Shown here in pieces: positions 26,178 through 35,158 of a stretch of DNA of 64,000 bases. Both the position numbers and the translations under genes were made by a program. Each line of letters opens with the position of its first letter. Position 1 is the stretch's first letter. Under the pieces are notes generated by a model. That model had not been told where the DNA came from, did no database searches, and saw only the letters and a list, made by a program, of their open reading frames with translations. Source of the DNA: an uncultured bacterium (GTDB taxonomy: Bacteria > Verrucomicrobiota > Kiritimatiellia > RFP12 > UBA1067); the NCBI GenBank assembly GCA_902802945.1, contig CADCOC010000001.1, forward strand, positions 51,538 to 115,537. The letters are read 5' to 3'.

Positions 26178-28602
26178 ATACGTTGACGTCTCCGACATCC
26201 CGCCTGCCGACCTGGCCGAGCGCCTCACGCGCAGCGGCCTCCAGGTCGAGGCGATCGAGACATCCGGACCGGAACCGCTTTCCGATTTCTTCGTCGTCGC
26301 CGAAGTGCTCACCTGCGAGGTGATCGAAGGCACGCACCTCCACAAGACCACGGTCACGGACGGCAAGGAGACTCTGCAGATCGTGTGCGGCGCGCCAAAC
26401 TGCCGCACGGGACTCAAGACCGCGCTTGCGAAGATCGGCGCAGTCGTGCCGGACGGCGGGTTCAAGATCAAGAAGGGCAAGTTGCGCGGCGTGGAGTCGT
26501 TCGGCATGCTCTGCAGCTCGAAGGAACTTGCGCTTCCCGGCGGCGACCACGCGGGCATCATGGAGCTTCCGCCCGAGACGCCCGTCGGCGCGTTCGTGCG
26601 CGACGTGGTGGGCTGCGAGAAGCCCGAGACGGTCTTTGACATTGAAGTTACCTGGAACCGTCCCGACGCGCTGAGCGTGATCGGCCTTGCGCGCGAGTTC
26701 TCCGCGATTCTGGGGCGTCCGCTCAAGATGCCGCCCGTCGACTTCACGGAATCCGATACGGACGTGAACGACGAGGTGAAGGTGGTCGTGGAGGATGCGG
26801 TGCGTTGTCCGCGTTACACGGCGCGCGTGATCACGTCCGTCAAGGACGGTCCGTCTCCCGATTTCATGGCCAAGCGCCTCGAGGCGTGTGGCGTCCGGTC
26901 GCTCGGCCTCCTCGTGGACGTGACGAACTACGTGATGCTCGAGTGCGGCCAACCGATGCACGCGTTCGATTACCGCACGCTCGCGGGCAAGACGATTGTC
27001 GTGCGCGATGCGCGTCCCGGCGAGAAGATCCGCACGCTCGACGGCAAGGACCGCGACCTCGACGAGTCGATGCTCCTCATCTGCGACGCCGAAAAGCCAA
27101 GCGCCGTCGCGGGCGTGATGGGCGGCGAAGGCAGCGAAATCGCCGCCGGCACCGACCACGTGTTACTGGAATCCGCGCTCTTTGAGCCGACTTCCACGAA
27201 GTACACCGCCACGAAGCTCGGTCTCGCGACAGAGTCCAGTTACCGTTACATCCGCGGCGTGGACAAGGACCTCGCCGACTGGGCGAGCCGCCGCGCGGCG
27301 CACCTCCTGCAGAAGTACGGCGAGGCGGTCGTTGCGAAGGGCGTGGTGGATGTGGACAACCGCGAAAAGCCATTGAATGCCGACGTGACAATCAACTTCG
27401 ACCGCGCGCGTGCGCTGATCGGCATTCCGGTCGGCAACGACGCGATGGTCGTGATCTTGAAGAATCTCGGCTTTACCTGCCGTGACGACGCACCGGGCAA
27501 GCTCTACGCCGCCGCCAAGACCGCCACGTTCGGCGTGCCGTCCTGGCGCTGGGACATCCAGCTCGAGGCCGACCTCGTGGAAGAGATCGCACGCGTCTAC
27601 GGGTTGGACAACATCCCCGACACGATGCCATCCGCACCGAGCGTGTCGCCGCTCTCCGACGCGCCGTTCCGCGCGAAGGAGAAAGTGCGCGCCACGTGTC
27701 TTGCGCTCGGCTTCTCCGAGGCGATGCACTACTCGTTCCTCTCGCAGGGTGAACTCGATGCGTTCGACGCGCGTCCGGAGACGCAGGCTCTCCGTCTCGC
27801 ACTGCCCGATCCCGTCTCCGCCGAATACGGCGTGCTGCGCGATTCGCTTCTGCCGCAGCTGATGGGGTCGCTCGGACGCAACGCGACGCACCAGGTGGAC
27901 CAGCCCGAACTTTTCGAGATGGGCCGCGTGTTCGGCAAGGACAAGGACGGCAAGCCGTTTGAGTGCGAGCGTCTTGCGCTCGGCTTCGCGGGGCCGGTGG
28001 GCCGTTCCGCGCTTGACTGCCGTCGCGCCGTGAGCGCGGAGGAAGCGCTCCTCTGGATGAAGGGCGCCGTGGAGACGCTTGCGCGCCGCGTACACGTGGG
28101 CAAGATCGAGTTCAAGTCCGCCGACCATCCGGCCTTCGCACCGGGTGCGACGCTGGAGATTCGCATCAACGGACGCCCCGCCGGCGTGCTGGGCGTGCTT
28201 TCCGCGAAACTGCGCCACCCGTTCCGCCTTACCACGCAGATGGCGCTTGCCGAGCTCGACCTCGCGCCGCTCCTGAAGCGCGTGGACGCCGTTGCCAAAG
28301 TCAGCGCCGTGCCGGCGTTCCCGATGGTCAAGCGCGACGTCGCGTTCGTCGCGGGCGCGGGCGTCACGCACGAGCAGGTGGTCACGTGCATCCGCAAGGC
28401 CGCGCCGCCGGAGTTGACGGACATCCGACTTTTTGATATCTTCTCGTCCAAGGACATCGGCAAGGACCGCCGTTCGTTCGCCTATTCGCTCGCGTTCAGG
28501 GCCGCAGACCGCACCCTGACGGACGACGAGGTGAACCGCGCGTTCGCGAAGATCACGGACGCGCTCAAGGCGACGCTCCAGGTCGACATCCGAGACAGTT
28601 GA
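26149..28602 (+). CDS. pheT: Phenylalanyl-tRNA synthetase beta subunit
   Basis: 817 residues, full length. It has the N-terminal EMAP-like tRNA-binding domain (EVIEGTHLHKTTVTDG, LQIVCGAPNCR), the B3/B4 editing region (LLVDVTNYVMLECGQPMHAFD), B5 (YGLDNIPDTMPSAP near the catalytic-like fold) and a C-terminal anticodon-binding domain ending in TDALKATLQVDIRDS. The alpha-subunit gene pheS is not next to it, which is unusual for many bacteria; it must lie elsewhere. It is coupled to the upstream zinc-finger gene by overlap. Confidence 0.96.
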   Translation: MKLPLSWLNEYVDVSDIPPADLAERLTRSGLQVEAIETSGPEPLSDFFVVAEVLTCEVIEGTHLHKTTVTDGKETLQIVCGAPNCRTGLKTALAKIGAVVPDGGFKIKKGKLRGVESFGMLCSSKELALPGGDHAGIMELPPETPVGAFVRDVVGCEKPETVFDIEVTWNRPDALSVIGLAREFSAILGRPLKMPPVDFTESDTDVNDEVKVVVEDAVRCPRYTARVITSVKDGPSPDFMAKRLEACGVRSLGLLVDVTNYVMLECGQPMHAFDYRTLAGKTIVVRDARPGEKIRTLDGKDRDLDESMLLICDAEKPSAVAGVMGGEGSEIAAGTDHVLLESALFEPTSTKYTATKLGLATESSYRYIRGVDKDLADWASRRAAHLLQKYGEAVVAKGVVDVDNREKPLNADVTINFDRARALIGIPVGNDAMVVILKNLGFTCRDDAPGKLYAAAKTATFGVPSWRWDIQLEADLVEEIARVYGLDNIPDTMPSAPSVSPLSDAPFRAKEKVRATCLALGFSEAMHYSFLSQGELDAFDARPETQALRLALPDPVSAEYGVLRDSLLPQLMGSLGRNATHQVDQPELFEMGRVFGKDKDGKPFECERLALGFAGPVGRSALDCRRAVSAEEALLWMKGAVETLARRVHVGKIEFKSADHPAFAPGATLEIRINGRPAGVLGVLSAKLRHPFRLTTQMALAELDLAPLLKRVDAVAKVSAVPAFPMVKRDVAFVAGAGVTHEQVVTCIRKAAPPELTDIRLFDIFSSKDIGKDRRSFAYSLAFRAADRTLTDDEVNRAFAKITDALKATLQVDIRDS

Positions 28603-28611
28603 TCTTTCACA

Positions 28612-28770
28612 TCGTGGGCGCTGGCTTGCACGCGGATTCGGCAGCGTATTTCTCTGACCTTCGTTTTATGACGGGAGCCTAAAGGCGGCGGCATCCGTGC
28701 CGTCGCTGGAGGCACCCACTTGGAACATGAGGTTCCAGAGGTCCTGCACTACGGCAAGGCGGCGCTTTTT
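28612..28770 (+). ncRNA. ssrS: Candidate 6S RNA
   Basis: Between pheT and fabF lies a ~155-nt stretch that folds as one long rod. GCGCTGGCTTGC (28618-28629) closes with GCAAGGCGGCGC (28754-28765), 11 of 12 positions pairing, followed by T5. Inside are GGGAGCCTAAAGG, resembling the conserved GGAAGCCUUAAA region of known 6S RNAs, a strong hairpin GGCGGCGGCA-TCCG-TGCCGTCGCT and a hairpin TGGAAC-ATGAG-GTTCCA. 6S RNA binds RNA polymerase by mimicking an open promoter. SRP, tmRNA and RNase P signatures are absent. The identification is by eye. Confidence 0.55.
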
Positions 28771-28855
28771 ATTTGTCCGTACCGTAATCTCACGCCTCAT
28801 GCCCGCTGCCGATTACGCCATCGGTAGAGTAGGAGTAGTGGCGTAGGGCGATTTG

Positions 28856-28864
28856 TGGTATACT
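28856..28864 (+). promoter_or_regulatory. Extended -10 promoter (TGGTATACT)
   Basis: TGG-TATACT ends eight bases before the ATG of a mini-ORF at 28873. It drives fabF and the genes after it. Confidence 0.55.
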
Positions 28865-28872
28865 ATTCGGCC

Positions 28873-28893
28873 ATGCGAAAGGAAGAAAGATGA
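28873..28893 (+). CDS. Six-codon leader mini-ORF (MRKEER) overlapping the fabF start
   Basis: ATG CGA AAG GAA GAA AGA TGA. Its stop overlaps the first fabF ATG (ATGATGA), and its AAAGGAAGAAAG codons serve as the fabF ribosome-binding site. The message would be leaderless or nearly so. Positional evidence only. Confidence 0.4.
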   Translation: MRKEER

Positions 28894-30113
28894 TGAGCCG
28901 GCGCGTTGTGGTGACGGGCATGGGGGCCGTGAGCCCGCTGGGAAACGACGTGGAAACGTCGTTCGCCCGCCTGAAGGTTTTTGAAAACTGCGTGCAGACG
29001 CTGCCGGAGCTGTCCGAGTACAAGGGCCTCAACACCCACCTCGGGTGCCGCACCGCGTTCACGCGTCCGGCCGCATGGACGCGCAAGACCACGCGCACGA
29101 TGGGCGACGTGGCGCAGTACGCGCTCGCGGCCACGGAGCAGGCCGTCGCGCAGGCGGGGCTTGTCGCGGAGGACTTGGAGAGCGGGCGCACGGGCGTGGC
29201 GTACGGTTCCTGTTCGGGGTCCGTGCCGCCGCTCCTCGATTTCCACTCGATGATCCAGACGAAGGAGGTGGCGGGCGTCACGAGCGGCACGTACATCAAG
29301 CTCATGCCGCAGACGGCCGCATGCAACATCTCCGTGTATTTTCGCACGCACGGTCGCCTCATGCCCACCGGGACGGCCTGCACGAGCGGCTCGCTCGCGA
29401 TCGGGTGCGCCGCCGAATTGATTCGCTGGGGCGTGCAGGACGTGATGATCGCGGGGGGCGCGGAGGAGTTCAGCCCCACGCAGGTGGCGGTGTTCGACAC
29501 GCTCTACGCGACGTCCGTGCGCAACGACGCGCCGAAGTCCACGCCCGCGCCCTACGACGCGGACCGCGACGGCCTAGTGATCGGCGACGGCGCCGCCACG
29601 CTCATCCTTGAGGAATACGAGCACGCGCGTGCGCGCGGCGCGGCGATTCTCGCCGAGGTCGCGGGCTTCGCCGAGACCACGGACGGCACACACGTGACGA
29701 ACCCGAACGCGGAGACGATGACGAGCGCGCTCACGGGCGCGTTGCGCGATGCGGGGCTCGACGGCTCCGCCGTGGGCTATGTGAGCGGACACGGCACCGC
29801 GACGAAGGCGGGCGACGTGGCGGAGACGGCCGCGACGCGCGCCGCGTTCGGTCGTGCCGTGCCAATATCCTCCGTCAAGAGTTACACCGGCCACACGCTC
29901 GGCGCGTGCGGTTCGCTTGAGGCGGCGATGCTGGTCAAGTCGCTCCAGACGGGCTGGTATCCGCCCACGCTGAACTTGCGGCGCGTTGATCCCGCCTGTG
30001 CGGAACTCGACTACGTGGCGGGCAAAGGACGCATGCTCGACATCGAGTACGCGATGTCGAACAACTTCGCCTTCGGCGGCGTGAACACCTCGCTCATTTT
30101 CCGTCGTGTGTAG
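28890..30113 (+). CDS. fabF: Beta-ketoacyl-ACP synthase II
   Basis: Elongates fatty acids by condensing malonyl-ACP with acyl-ACP. 407 residues. The Cys-His-His triad is complete: Cys ~164 in ACTSGS, His ~301 in GHGTATKAGD and His ~335 in YTGHTLGACG. NFAFGGVNTSLIF is the usual C-terminal signature. Tandem ATGs at 28890 and 28893 are both possible starts. No acpP or fabG neighbours it, so it could also serve a specialised pathway, but the sequence reads as ordinary FabF. It overlaps the next gene by 8 bp. Confidence 0.9.
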   Translation: MMSRRVVVTGMGAVSPLGNDVETSFARLKVFENCVQTLPELSEYKGLNTHLGCRTAFTRPAAWTRKTTRTMGDVAQYALAATEQAVAQAGLVAEDLESGRTGVAYGSCSGSVPPLLDFHSMIQTKEVAGVTSGTYIKLMPQTAACNISVYFRTHGRLMPTGTACTSGSLAIGCAAELIRWGVQDVMIAGGAEEFSPTQVAVFDTLYATSVRNDAPKSTPAPYDADRDGLVIGDGAATLILEEYEHARARGAAILAEVAGFAETTDGTHVTNPNAETMTSALTGALRDAGLDGSAVGYVSGHGTATKAGDVAETAATRAAFGRAVPISSVKSYTGHTLGACGSLEAAMLVKSLQTGWYPPTLNLRRVDPACAELDYVAGKGRMLDIEYAMSNNFAFGGVNTSLIFRRV

Positions 30114-31212
30114 GGCGGTCGCCATCACTCTGCTGACGCTCGCCGCCGGCTGCACGACGATGCGCGACCGGCTGTCCGGTGCGCAAAGCGTGCGCGAGGT
30201 GGCGCAGGCGGTGGCGGATTTCTACGTTTCAGACGGCGAAGACGACACGTGCGTGGTGGGCGTGGTGCGCGGCGATGCGGGCGAGCCCGTGTTCGCGTGC
30301 GCGGGTGGCGCGACCGAACACAGTCTCTATCGCATTGCGTCGCTTTCGAAGCTCTTCCTTGCACCGGTCTTGCTCAAGCTGCACGCGGAGGGGCGGATCG
30401 ACCTCGACCGGCCCGTGTCCGTCTACTCGAAGCTCAACCTGCCGCCCGAGTGCGCGCGCGTGACGCTGCGTGATTTGCTGGAGAACCACAGCGGTCTCCC
30501 TCGCGAGTTTATGACGCCTTGGAACCCCGTCGACATGTGGACCGCGTTCCACTGCGGTTTCGTGGGCAGCCACATCTACGCGGACTTCGACGAGCGGGAC
30601 GAGTTCGTGCGCGAGATGTGGCGTTCAAAGTGGCGCGCGGCGTTGCGGAAGGGCGGTAATATCTATTCAAACATGGGATTCGGTCTTCTCGGCATGGCCG
30701 TGGAGGATGCGCTAGGACGCGACCTCGAGACGATTCTCGCAGAGGAACTGACCCGGCCACGCGGTTTGGCGGATACGACCTACTTCCCGCAGGGCAACCA
30801 GACGAATCGCCTCACGCGCGCGTGCGCGGGACATCTTCCGTGGTTCGTGCGGCGCCGCCACGAAGTGCCCGACCACCGGCTCGGCGACGCGCTTCGGGCG
30901 ACGGGTGGACTCTTTTCTTCGGTTGCGGATTGCCTCACGTTCTTTCGCTCCTGCTGGCCGCTCGTAGACGCCTACATCAAAGACCGCCCGCTTGAATCCT
31001 ATCCTGATGAGGCAGTTTACGGCCTCTTGCGCGTCCATGTGCTGCCGAGCGGTCGGCGCATTGTTTACCGAGCGGGGATGATCTACGGGGGCGCGTCTTT
31101 TGTAGGGTACGATCCCTCCACGCGCACGCTCGTGGTGATACTGCGCAACGTGACGAGCTGGCCGGATCGGCGCGGGTTCGATGTGATGGAACGGCTTGAA
31201 AGTGTAAAATGA
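30106..31212 (+). CDS. Beta-lactamase-family serine hydrolase lipoprotein
   Basis: 368 residues. A short hydrophobic start with lipobox LAAGC predicts a lipoprotein. Class C/PBP4-like motifs: SLSK (Ser ~79, Lys ~82), Y-S-N (~187) in IYSNMGFGLLG, and a late RIVYRAGMIYGG in the place of the KTG/HTG strand. The family includes penicillin-binding esterases and D-aminopeptidases; the actual substrate is unknown and resistance should not be assumed. It overlaps fabF. Confidence 0.82.
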   Translation: MCRAVAITLLTLAAGCTTMRDRLSGAQSVREVAQAVADFYVSDGEDDTCVVGVVRGDAGEPVFACAGGATEHSLYRIASLSKLFLAPVLLKLHAEGRIDLDRPVSVYSKLNLPPECARVTLRDLLENHSGLPREFMTPWNPVDMWTAFHCGFVGSHIYADFDERDEFVREMWRSKWRAALRKGGNIYSNMGFGLLGMAVEDALGRDLETILAEELTRPRGLADTTYFPQGNQTNRLTRACAGHLPWFVRRRHEVPDHRLGDALRATGGLFSSVADCLTFFRSCWPLVDAYIKDRPLESYPDEAVYGLLRVHVLPSGRRIVYRAGMIYGGASFVGYDPSTRTLVVILRNVTSWPDRRGFDVMERLESVK

Positions 31213-31358
31213 AAAGTGTAAAGTGCGAAATGTGGAAAATAGCACTTGAAATGTGATGTTTTGAAAGGAAGTGCGGATTTTAGGATTTTTGGATTGCATT
31301 TCGGGGCAAAGAGTGAGAAACTATACGGCGTTTTTTCCAAGAGGAAGGAGGTGCGTCC

Positions 31359-32312
31359 ATGATGACAATCTACAGATGGGAGAACGGTGGTCTGAAAGAG
31401 ACCTCCGATCTGTGTGATTCGTGCTGGATTAACCTTGCCGAGCCATCCACTGCCGAACTAGAGCAGGTACTCACTTATTCGCAGTTGCCGCGTGACTTCT
31501 TGACCGACCCCCTTGACCGCGAGGAACGTCCGCGTTTCGAGAGCGAGGACGGCTTTTCTCTAGTGATCGTGCACGTACCGTATCCGGTGCGCGGCGAGGA
31601 GGACGACGAGACCGTGCTTCCCTTTGAGACAATCCCGCTTGGCATCGTGCTTTTCGGCAAGAGCGTGATCACGATCTGCTCGCAGGCGACGCCCGTCACG
31701 GGCGCGTTCCTCGACCAGATCCGGCGGGTCTGTCCGCCGGCCGACCAGAACCGCTTCCTCTTCCGCCTCCTCTGGCATGCGGCGGTGCTGTTCCTGCGCT
31801 ACCTGCGCGACATGCACATGAAGATTGAGGACCTCGAGGACGACCTCCACGAGTCGATCCGCAACGAGGCGCTCTTGAAGCTGCTCACCTACCAGAAGTC
31901 GCTCGTGTACTTCTCCACATCGCTGAAGGCGGACAACATCCTCATGAACCGCCTCGACCACGCCCGCCAGCTCAACATGACAGAGGACGACCGCGACGTG
32001 CTGGACGACGCGGCGGTCGAATACCAGCAGGCGCTTGAGACGGCCACGATCCACGCGACCGTACTGAACGGCACGATGGATACCTTCGCCTCGCTCATCA
32101 ACAACAACCTCTCGAACGTGATGAAGTACATGACGGCGGCGACGATTCTCCTTGCCGTACCTACCGTCATCACGAGCGCCTACGGCATGAACATCCCTCT
32201 GCCGCTGCAGGGCTACGCGCACGCCTTCGCCGTGATTTCCGCCATTTCCGCCCTGCTCGCGCTTGGCATCGTGGGGCTGCTCTTCTACCTCTACAAGAAA
32301 CGGGTGTTCTGA
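31359..32312 (+). CDS. corA: CorA family magnesium/divalent cation transporter
   Basis: 317 residues. A long cytoplasmic helical part leads to two C-terminal transmembrane helices. The GMN selectivity motif is present as YGMNIPLP between them, and YLYKKRVF gives the typical basic C-terminus. AAGGAGGTG is a strong ribosome-binding site. The 146-bp spacer before it contains an AAGTGTAAA-type A-rich direct repeat. Confidence 0.93.
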   Translation: MMTIYRWENGGLKETSDLCDSCWINLAEPSTAELEQVLTYSQLPRDFLTDPLDREERPRFESEDGFSLVIVHVPYPVRGEEDDETVLPFETIPLGIVLFGKSVITICSQATPVTGAFLDQIRRVCPPADQNRFLFRLLWHAAVLFLRYLRDMHMKIEDLEDDLHESIRNEALLKLLTYQKSLVYFSTSLKADNILMNRLDHARQLNMTEDDRDVLDDAAVEYQQALETATIHATVLNGTMDTFASLINNNLSNVMKYMTAATILLAVPTVITSAYGMNIPLPLQGYAHAFAVISAISALLALGIVGLLFYLYKKRVF

Positions 32313-32313
32313 C

Positions 32314-33723
32314 ATGAACGAAACAACCCCAGACCGAGGCCCCGGTCGCGTCGTCGCGATCGTCGGCCGCCCGAACGTGGGCAAGAGCGCGCTTTTCAAC
32401 CGCATCGCGAAGGCGCGCATCGCCATCGTGTTCGACCAGCCCGGCGTCACGCGCGACCGCGTGGCGCGCGAGGTCGAGGCGAACGGACAGCGCTTCCTGC
32501 TCGTGGACACGGGCGGACTCGCCTTCGACCGTACGCCGGGGAGCGAGGACCCGCTTGCCGCCGAGACGCGCCAGCAGGCCGCCGTGGCCGTGTCCGACGC
32601 GGCGGTGTGTCTCGTGGTCGTCGACGTCCGCGCGGGCGTGACGCCGCTCGACGAGGAGGTACTCAAACGCGTGCGCGAGTCGGGCGTACCTTGCGCGATC
32701 GCCGCGAACAAGTGCGACCGTCCCGAAGACGATCCGCTTGCGGACGAGTTCGCGCGCTTCGGGATGCCCGTCTTTCCCGTTTCCGCCGAACACGGACGCG
32801 GCGCGGCCGCGCTCGTCCAGTTCGCCACCGGCAAGCTGCCGCCCGCCGAGGAGGTCACGAAGACGCGTCCCCTGCGCGTCGCCGTGGTGGGGCGTCCGAA
32901 CGCCGGCAAGAGCTCCTACATCAACCGCCTCCTCAACGCGGAGCGTGTGATCGTGAGCGACATCCCCGGCACCACGCGCGACTGCGTGGACGTGCCGTTC
33001 ACGATCGGGAAGGGTCCGACGGCGCGTCACTACACCCTCGTCGACACCGCCGGCATGAAGAAGCACACGCAGATGTCCAAGACGAGCGTGGACAACTTCT
33101 CCCTCTTCCGCAGTGAAAAGGCGATCGAGGAGGCCGACGTGGTGTTGCTTGTCCTCGAGAGCGAACTCGGTCCCACGAAACAGGACATGCGCATCGTGGG
33201 CAAGATCATCGACGCGCACCGCGCGTGCGTGATCCTCATGAACAAGTGGGATCTCGCGCTCGAGAAGGGGATGACCGAGACGAAGGCAACGCCCGTCCTG
33301 CGTCAGATGATGCCGTTCATCTCGTACGCGCCGGTCGTCTACTGCAGCGCGAAGACGGGCTACAACATCCGCCGGACCGTCGACGCGATCGACGCCGTCG
33401 CCTCGAGCGTGCAGACGCAAATGCCCACGGGCGTCCTGAACCGCACGCTCGTGGAGGCCACGAAGCGCACGCTTGCGCCGATGAAGAACGGCAAGCGCCT
33501 GAAGGTCTACTACGGCCTCCAGGTGGGGACAGACCCCCTCACGGTGCGTCTGTTCGTGAACGACCCGAAGCTCGTCACGCCCGCGTACCTTACGTACCTC
33601 GAGAAGGCGATCCGCGCGCGGTTTGGCCTTGAGGGCGCGCCGCTCCGGATTTTCCTCAAGGCGCGTTCACGCAAGGACGGCGCTGCGCTTGGAGCGGAGA
33701 TCGCCGCGAAAAAGAACGGCTGA
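32314..33723 (+). CDS. der: Ribosome-assembly GTPase Der (EngA)
   Basis: 469 residues from ATG 32314; the open frame upstream belongs to the corA shadow. Two tandem GTPase domains are clear: GRPNVGKSA, DTGGLAF and NKCD, then GRPNAGKSS, DTAGMKK and NKWD. A C-terminal KH-like domain follows (KVYYGLQVGTDP). Der acts in 50S subunit maturation. It starts one base after the corA stop, so the two are co-transcribed. Confidence 0.96.
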   Translation: MNETTPDRGPGRVVAIVGRPNVGKSALFNRIAKARIAIVFDQPGVTRDRVAREVEANGQRFLLVDTGGLAFDRTPGSEDPLAAETRQQAAVAVSDAAVCLVVVDVRAGVTPLDEEVLKRVRESGVPCAIAANKCDRPEDDPLADEFARFGMPVFPVSAEHGRGAAALVQFATGKLPPAEEVTKTRPLRVAVVGRPNAGKSSYINRLLNAERVIVSDIPGTTRDCVDVPFTIGKGPTARHYTLVDTAGMKKHTQMSKTSVDNFSLFRSEKAIEEADVVLLVLESELGPTKQDMRIVGKIIDAHRACVILMNKWDLALEKGMTETKATPVLRQMMPFISYAPVVYCSAKTGYNIRRTVDAIDAVASSVQTQMPTGVLNRTLVEATKRTLAPMKNGKRLKVYYGLQVGTDPLTVRLFVNDPKLVTPAYLTYLEKAIRARFGLEGAPLRIFLKARSRKDGAALGAEIAAKKNG

Positions 33724-33725
33724 CG

Positions 33726-35066
33726 ATGTCCCGCGGACTCTCCAAGAACATCTCCCTCGCCTCGTGGAAGTTCTTCTTCTCGGGGAGCGGCATGTCGTTC
33801 CGCACGGGGAGGTACTTCATTGAGGCTGCCCTGCTCGGCGCGGTCACGGGCATCGTGACGGCCGCGTTCGAGTGGATGATCGTTCACATGGACGAGGCCG
33901 TGGGCCTCGTCACGAATCCGTGGGCGCGCTTCTTCCTTCCCGCACTCGGCGCCTGCGCGGGCGCGCTGCTCATTTCGCGCTTTGCCCGCGTCGAGCATGC
34001 GCGCGGCACAGACTCGGCCGTGCACGCGTTCCACCAGGACGCGGACATCCCCCGCACGGTAATCCCCGTGAAGTCTGTCGCCTCCGTCCTCACGGTGAGC
34101 CTGGGCGGAAGCGCGGGTTACGAGGGACCGGTCACGCTTCTCGGCGCGGCGTGCGGACGCGTCATCACGCGCCTCTTCCATCTCGACCGCCGCGCCGCGC
34201 GCATCCTGCTCGCCGCCGGCGTGGGCGCGGGCATCGCGGCACTGTTCCGCGCGCCGCTTGCGGGCGCGATTTTCGGCGCGGAGATTTTCTACTCGTCGAG
34301 CGATCTTGAATACGAAGCGCTCCTGCCGAGCTTCGCCGCCTCCACGGTGAGCTACACCGTGTTCGCGTGCTTCTGGGGATGGGAACCGCTCTTCGCCATG
34401 CCCGCCAAACATTTCGAGAAGGGACTTCACCTCCTTCCGTACTTCGGGCTCGCGCTCATCATCACCTTTGGCGCGCGGTTCTACATCGCCTTTTTCCGCT
34501 GGATGGAGAATGTGTTCCGTCGCTTCAAGGCGCCCGTGTGGCTGAAGGCGACGATAGGCGGTCTCGCCGTGGGAGCAATTGCGCTGATCTGTCCCTTTGT
34601 GCATGGTGCGGGCTATGGACTGGTCGACTTGTGTTTCTCGGGGGCTTCAACCCAGAGCTACGGCTGGTGGCGCATGGCGCCGCTCTGCTGCGCGGCGTTC
34701 TTCTTTTTGAAAATCCTCGCCACGTCGTTCACGGTTGGTTCCGGCGGTTCCGGCGGCGTGTTTGCGCCGGCGCTCGTGTGTGGATGCGCGCTCGGACTCG
34801 GCACGGGGTTCTGGTATCAAGACGTTCTGCCGTCCTGGGCAGGCATCGTGCCCGCCGAGTTCGCGCTCGTGGGTATGGCGGGATTTCTCGCGAGTACCAT
34901 CCGCGTTCCGATCACGGCCATCGTGATGGTGGCCGAGATCAGCGGCAACCACGAGCTGCTCATGCCCGCGATGTGGGTGTGCGGCATCGCCTTTTGGCTC
35001 AACAACGGCTGGAGTCTCTACCGCAGCCAGGTCCACGACCGCGAATCCTCCCCGATCCACTCTTGA
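33726..35066 (+). CDS. ClC-type chloride channel/antiporter
   Basis: 446 residues with many transmembrane helices. The selectivity-filter blocks are GSAGYEGP and GSGGSGGVFAPAL, the usual GxGxEGP and GxFxP motifs in slightly altered form. The gating glutamate is present in YEGP; a proton glutamate could not be assigned, so channel versus exchanger is open. No CBS domains follow. It starts two bases after der. Confidence 0.88.
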   Translation: MSRGLSKNISLASWKFFFSGSGMSFRTGRYFIEAALLGAVTGIVTAAFEWMIVHMDEAVGLVTNPWARFFLPALGACAGALLISRFARVEHARGTDSAVHAFHQDADIPRTVIPVKSVASVLTVSLGGSAGYEGPVTLLGAACGRVITRLFHLDRRAARILLAAGVGAGIAALFRAPLAGAIFGAEIFYSSSDLEYEALLPSFAASTVSYTVFACFWGWEPLFAMPAKHFEKGLHLLPYFGLALIITFGARFYIAFFRWMENVFRRFKAPVWLKATIGGLAVGAIALICPFVHGAGYGLVDLCFSGASTQSYGWWRMAPLCCAAFFFLKILATSFTVGSGGSGGVFAPALVCGCALGLGTGFWYQDVLPSWAGIVPAEFALVGMAGFLASTIRVPITAIVMVAEISGNHELLMPAMWVCGIAFWLNNGWSLYRSQVHDRESSPIHS

Positions 35067-35095
35067 ATTTTTTTTCAGAAATTTTCAGAACGCCA

Positions 35096-35126
35096 TTGAC
35101 AACCGACCGTCGTTTATGATAAAGTA
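35096..35126 (+). promoter_or_regulatory. Probable promoter (TTGACA ... TAAAGT)
   Basis: TTGACA begins at about 35096 in CCATTGACAACCG, and TATGATAAAGT lies 14-18 bp downstream, offering two possible -10 positions. It would drive the acyltransferase gene. Confidence 0.4.
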
Positions 35127-35158
35127 ATCGCGTGCTTACCATAAAAGGAAGTGCGACG

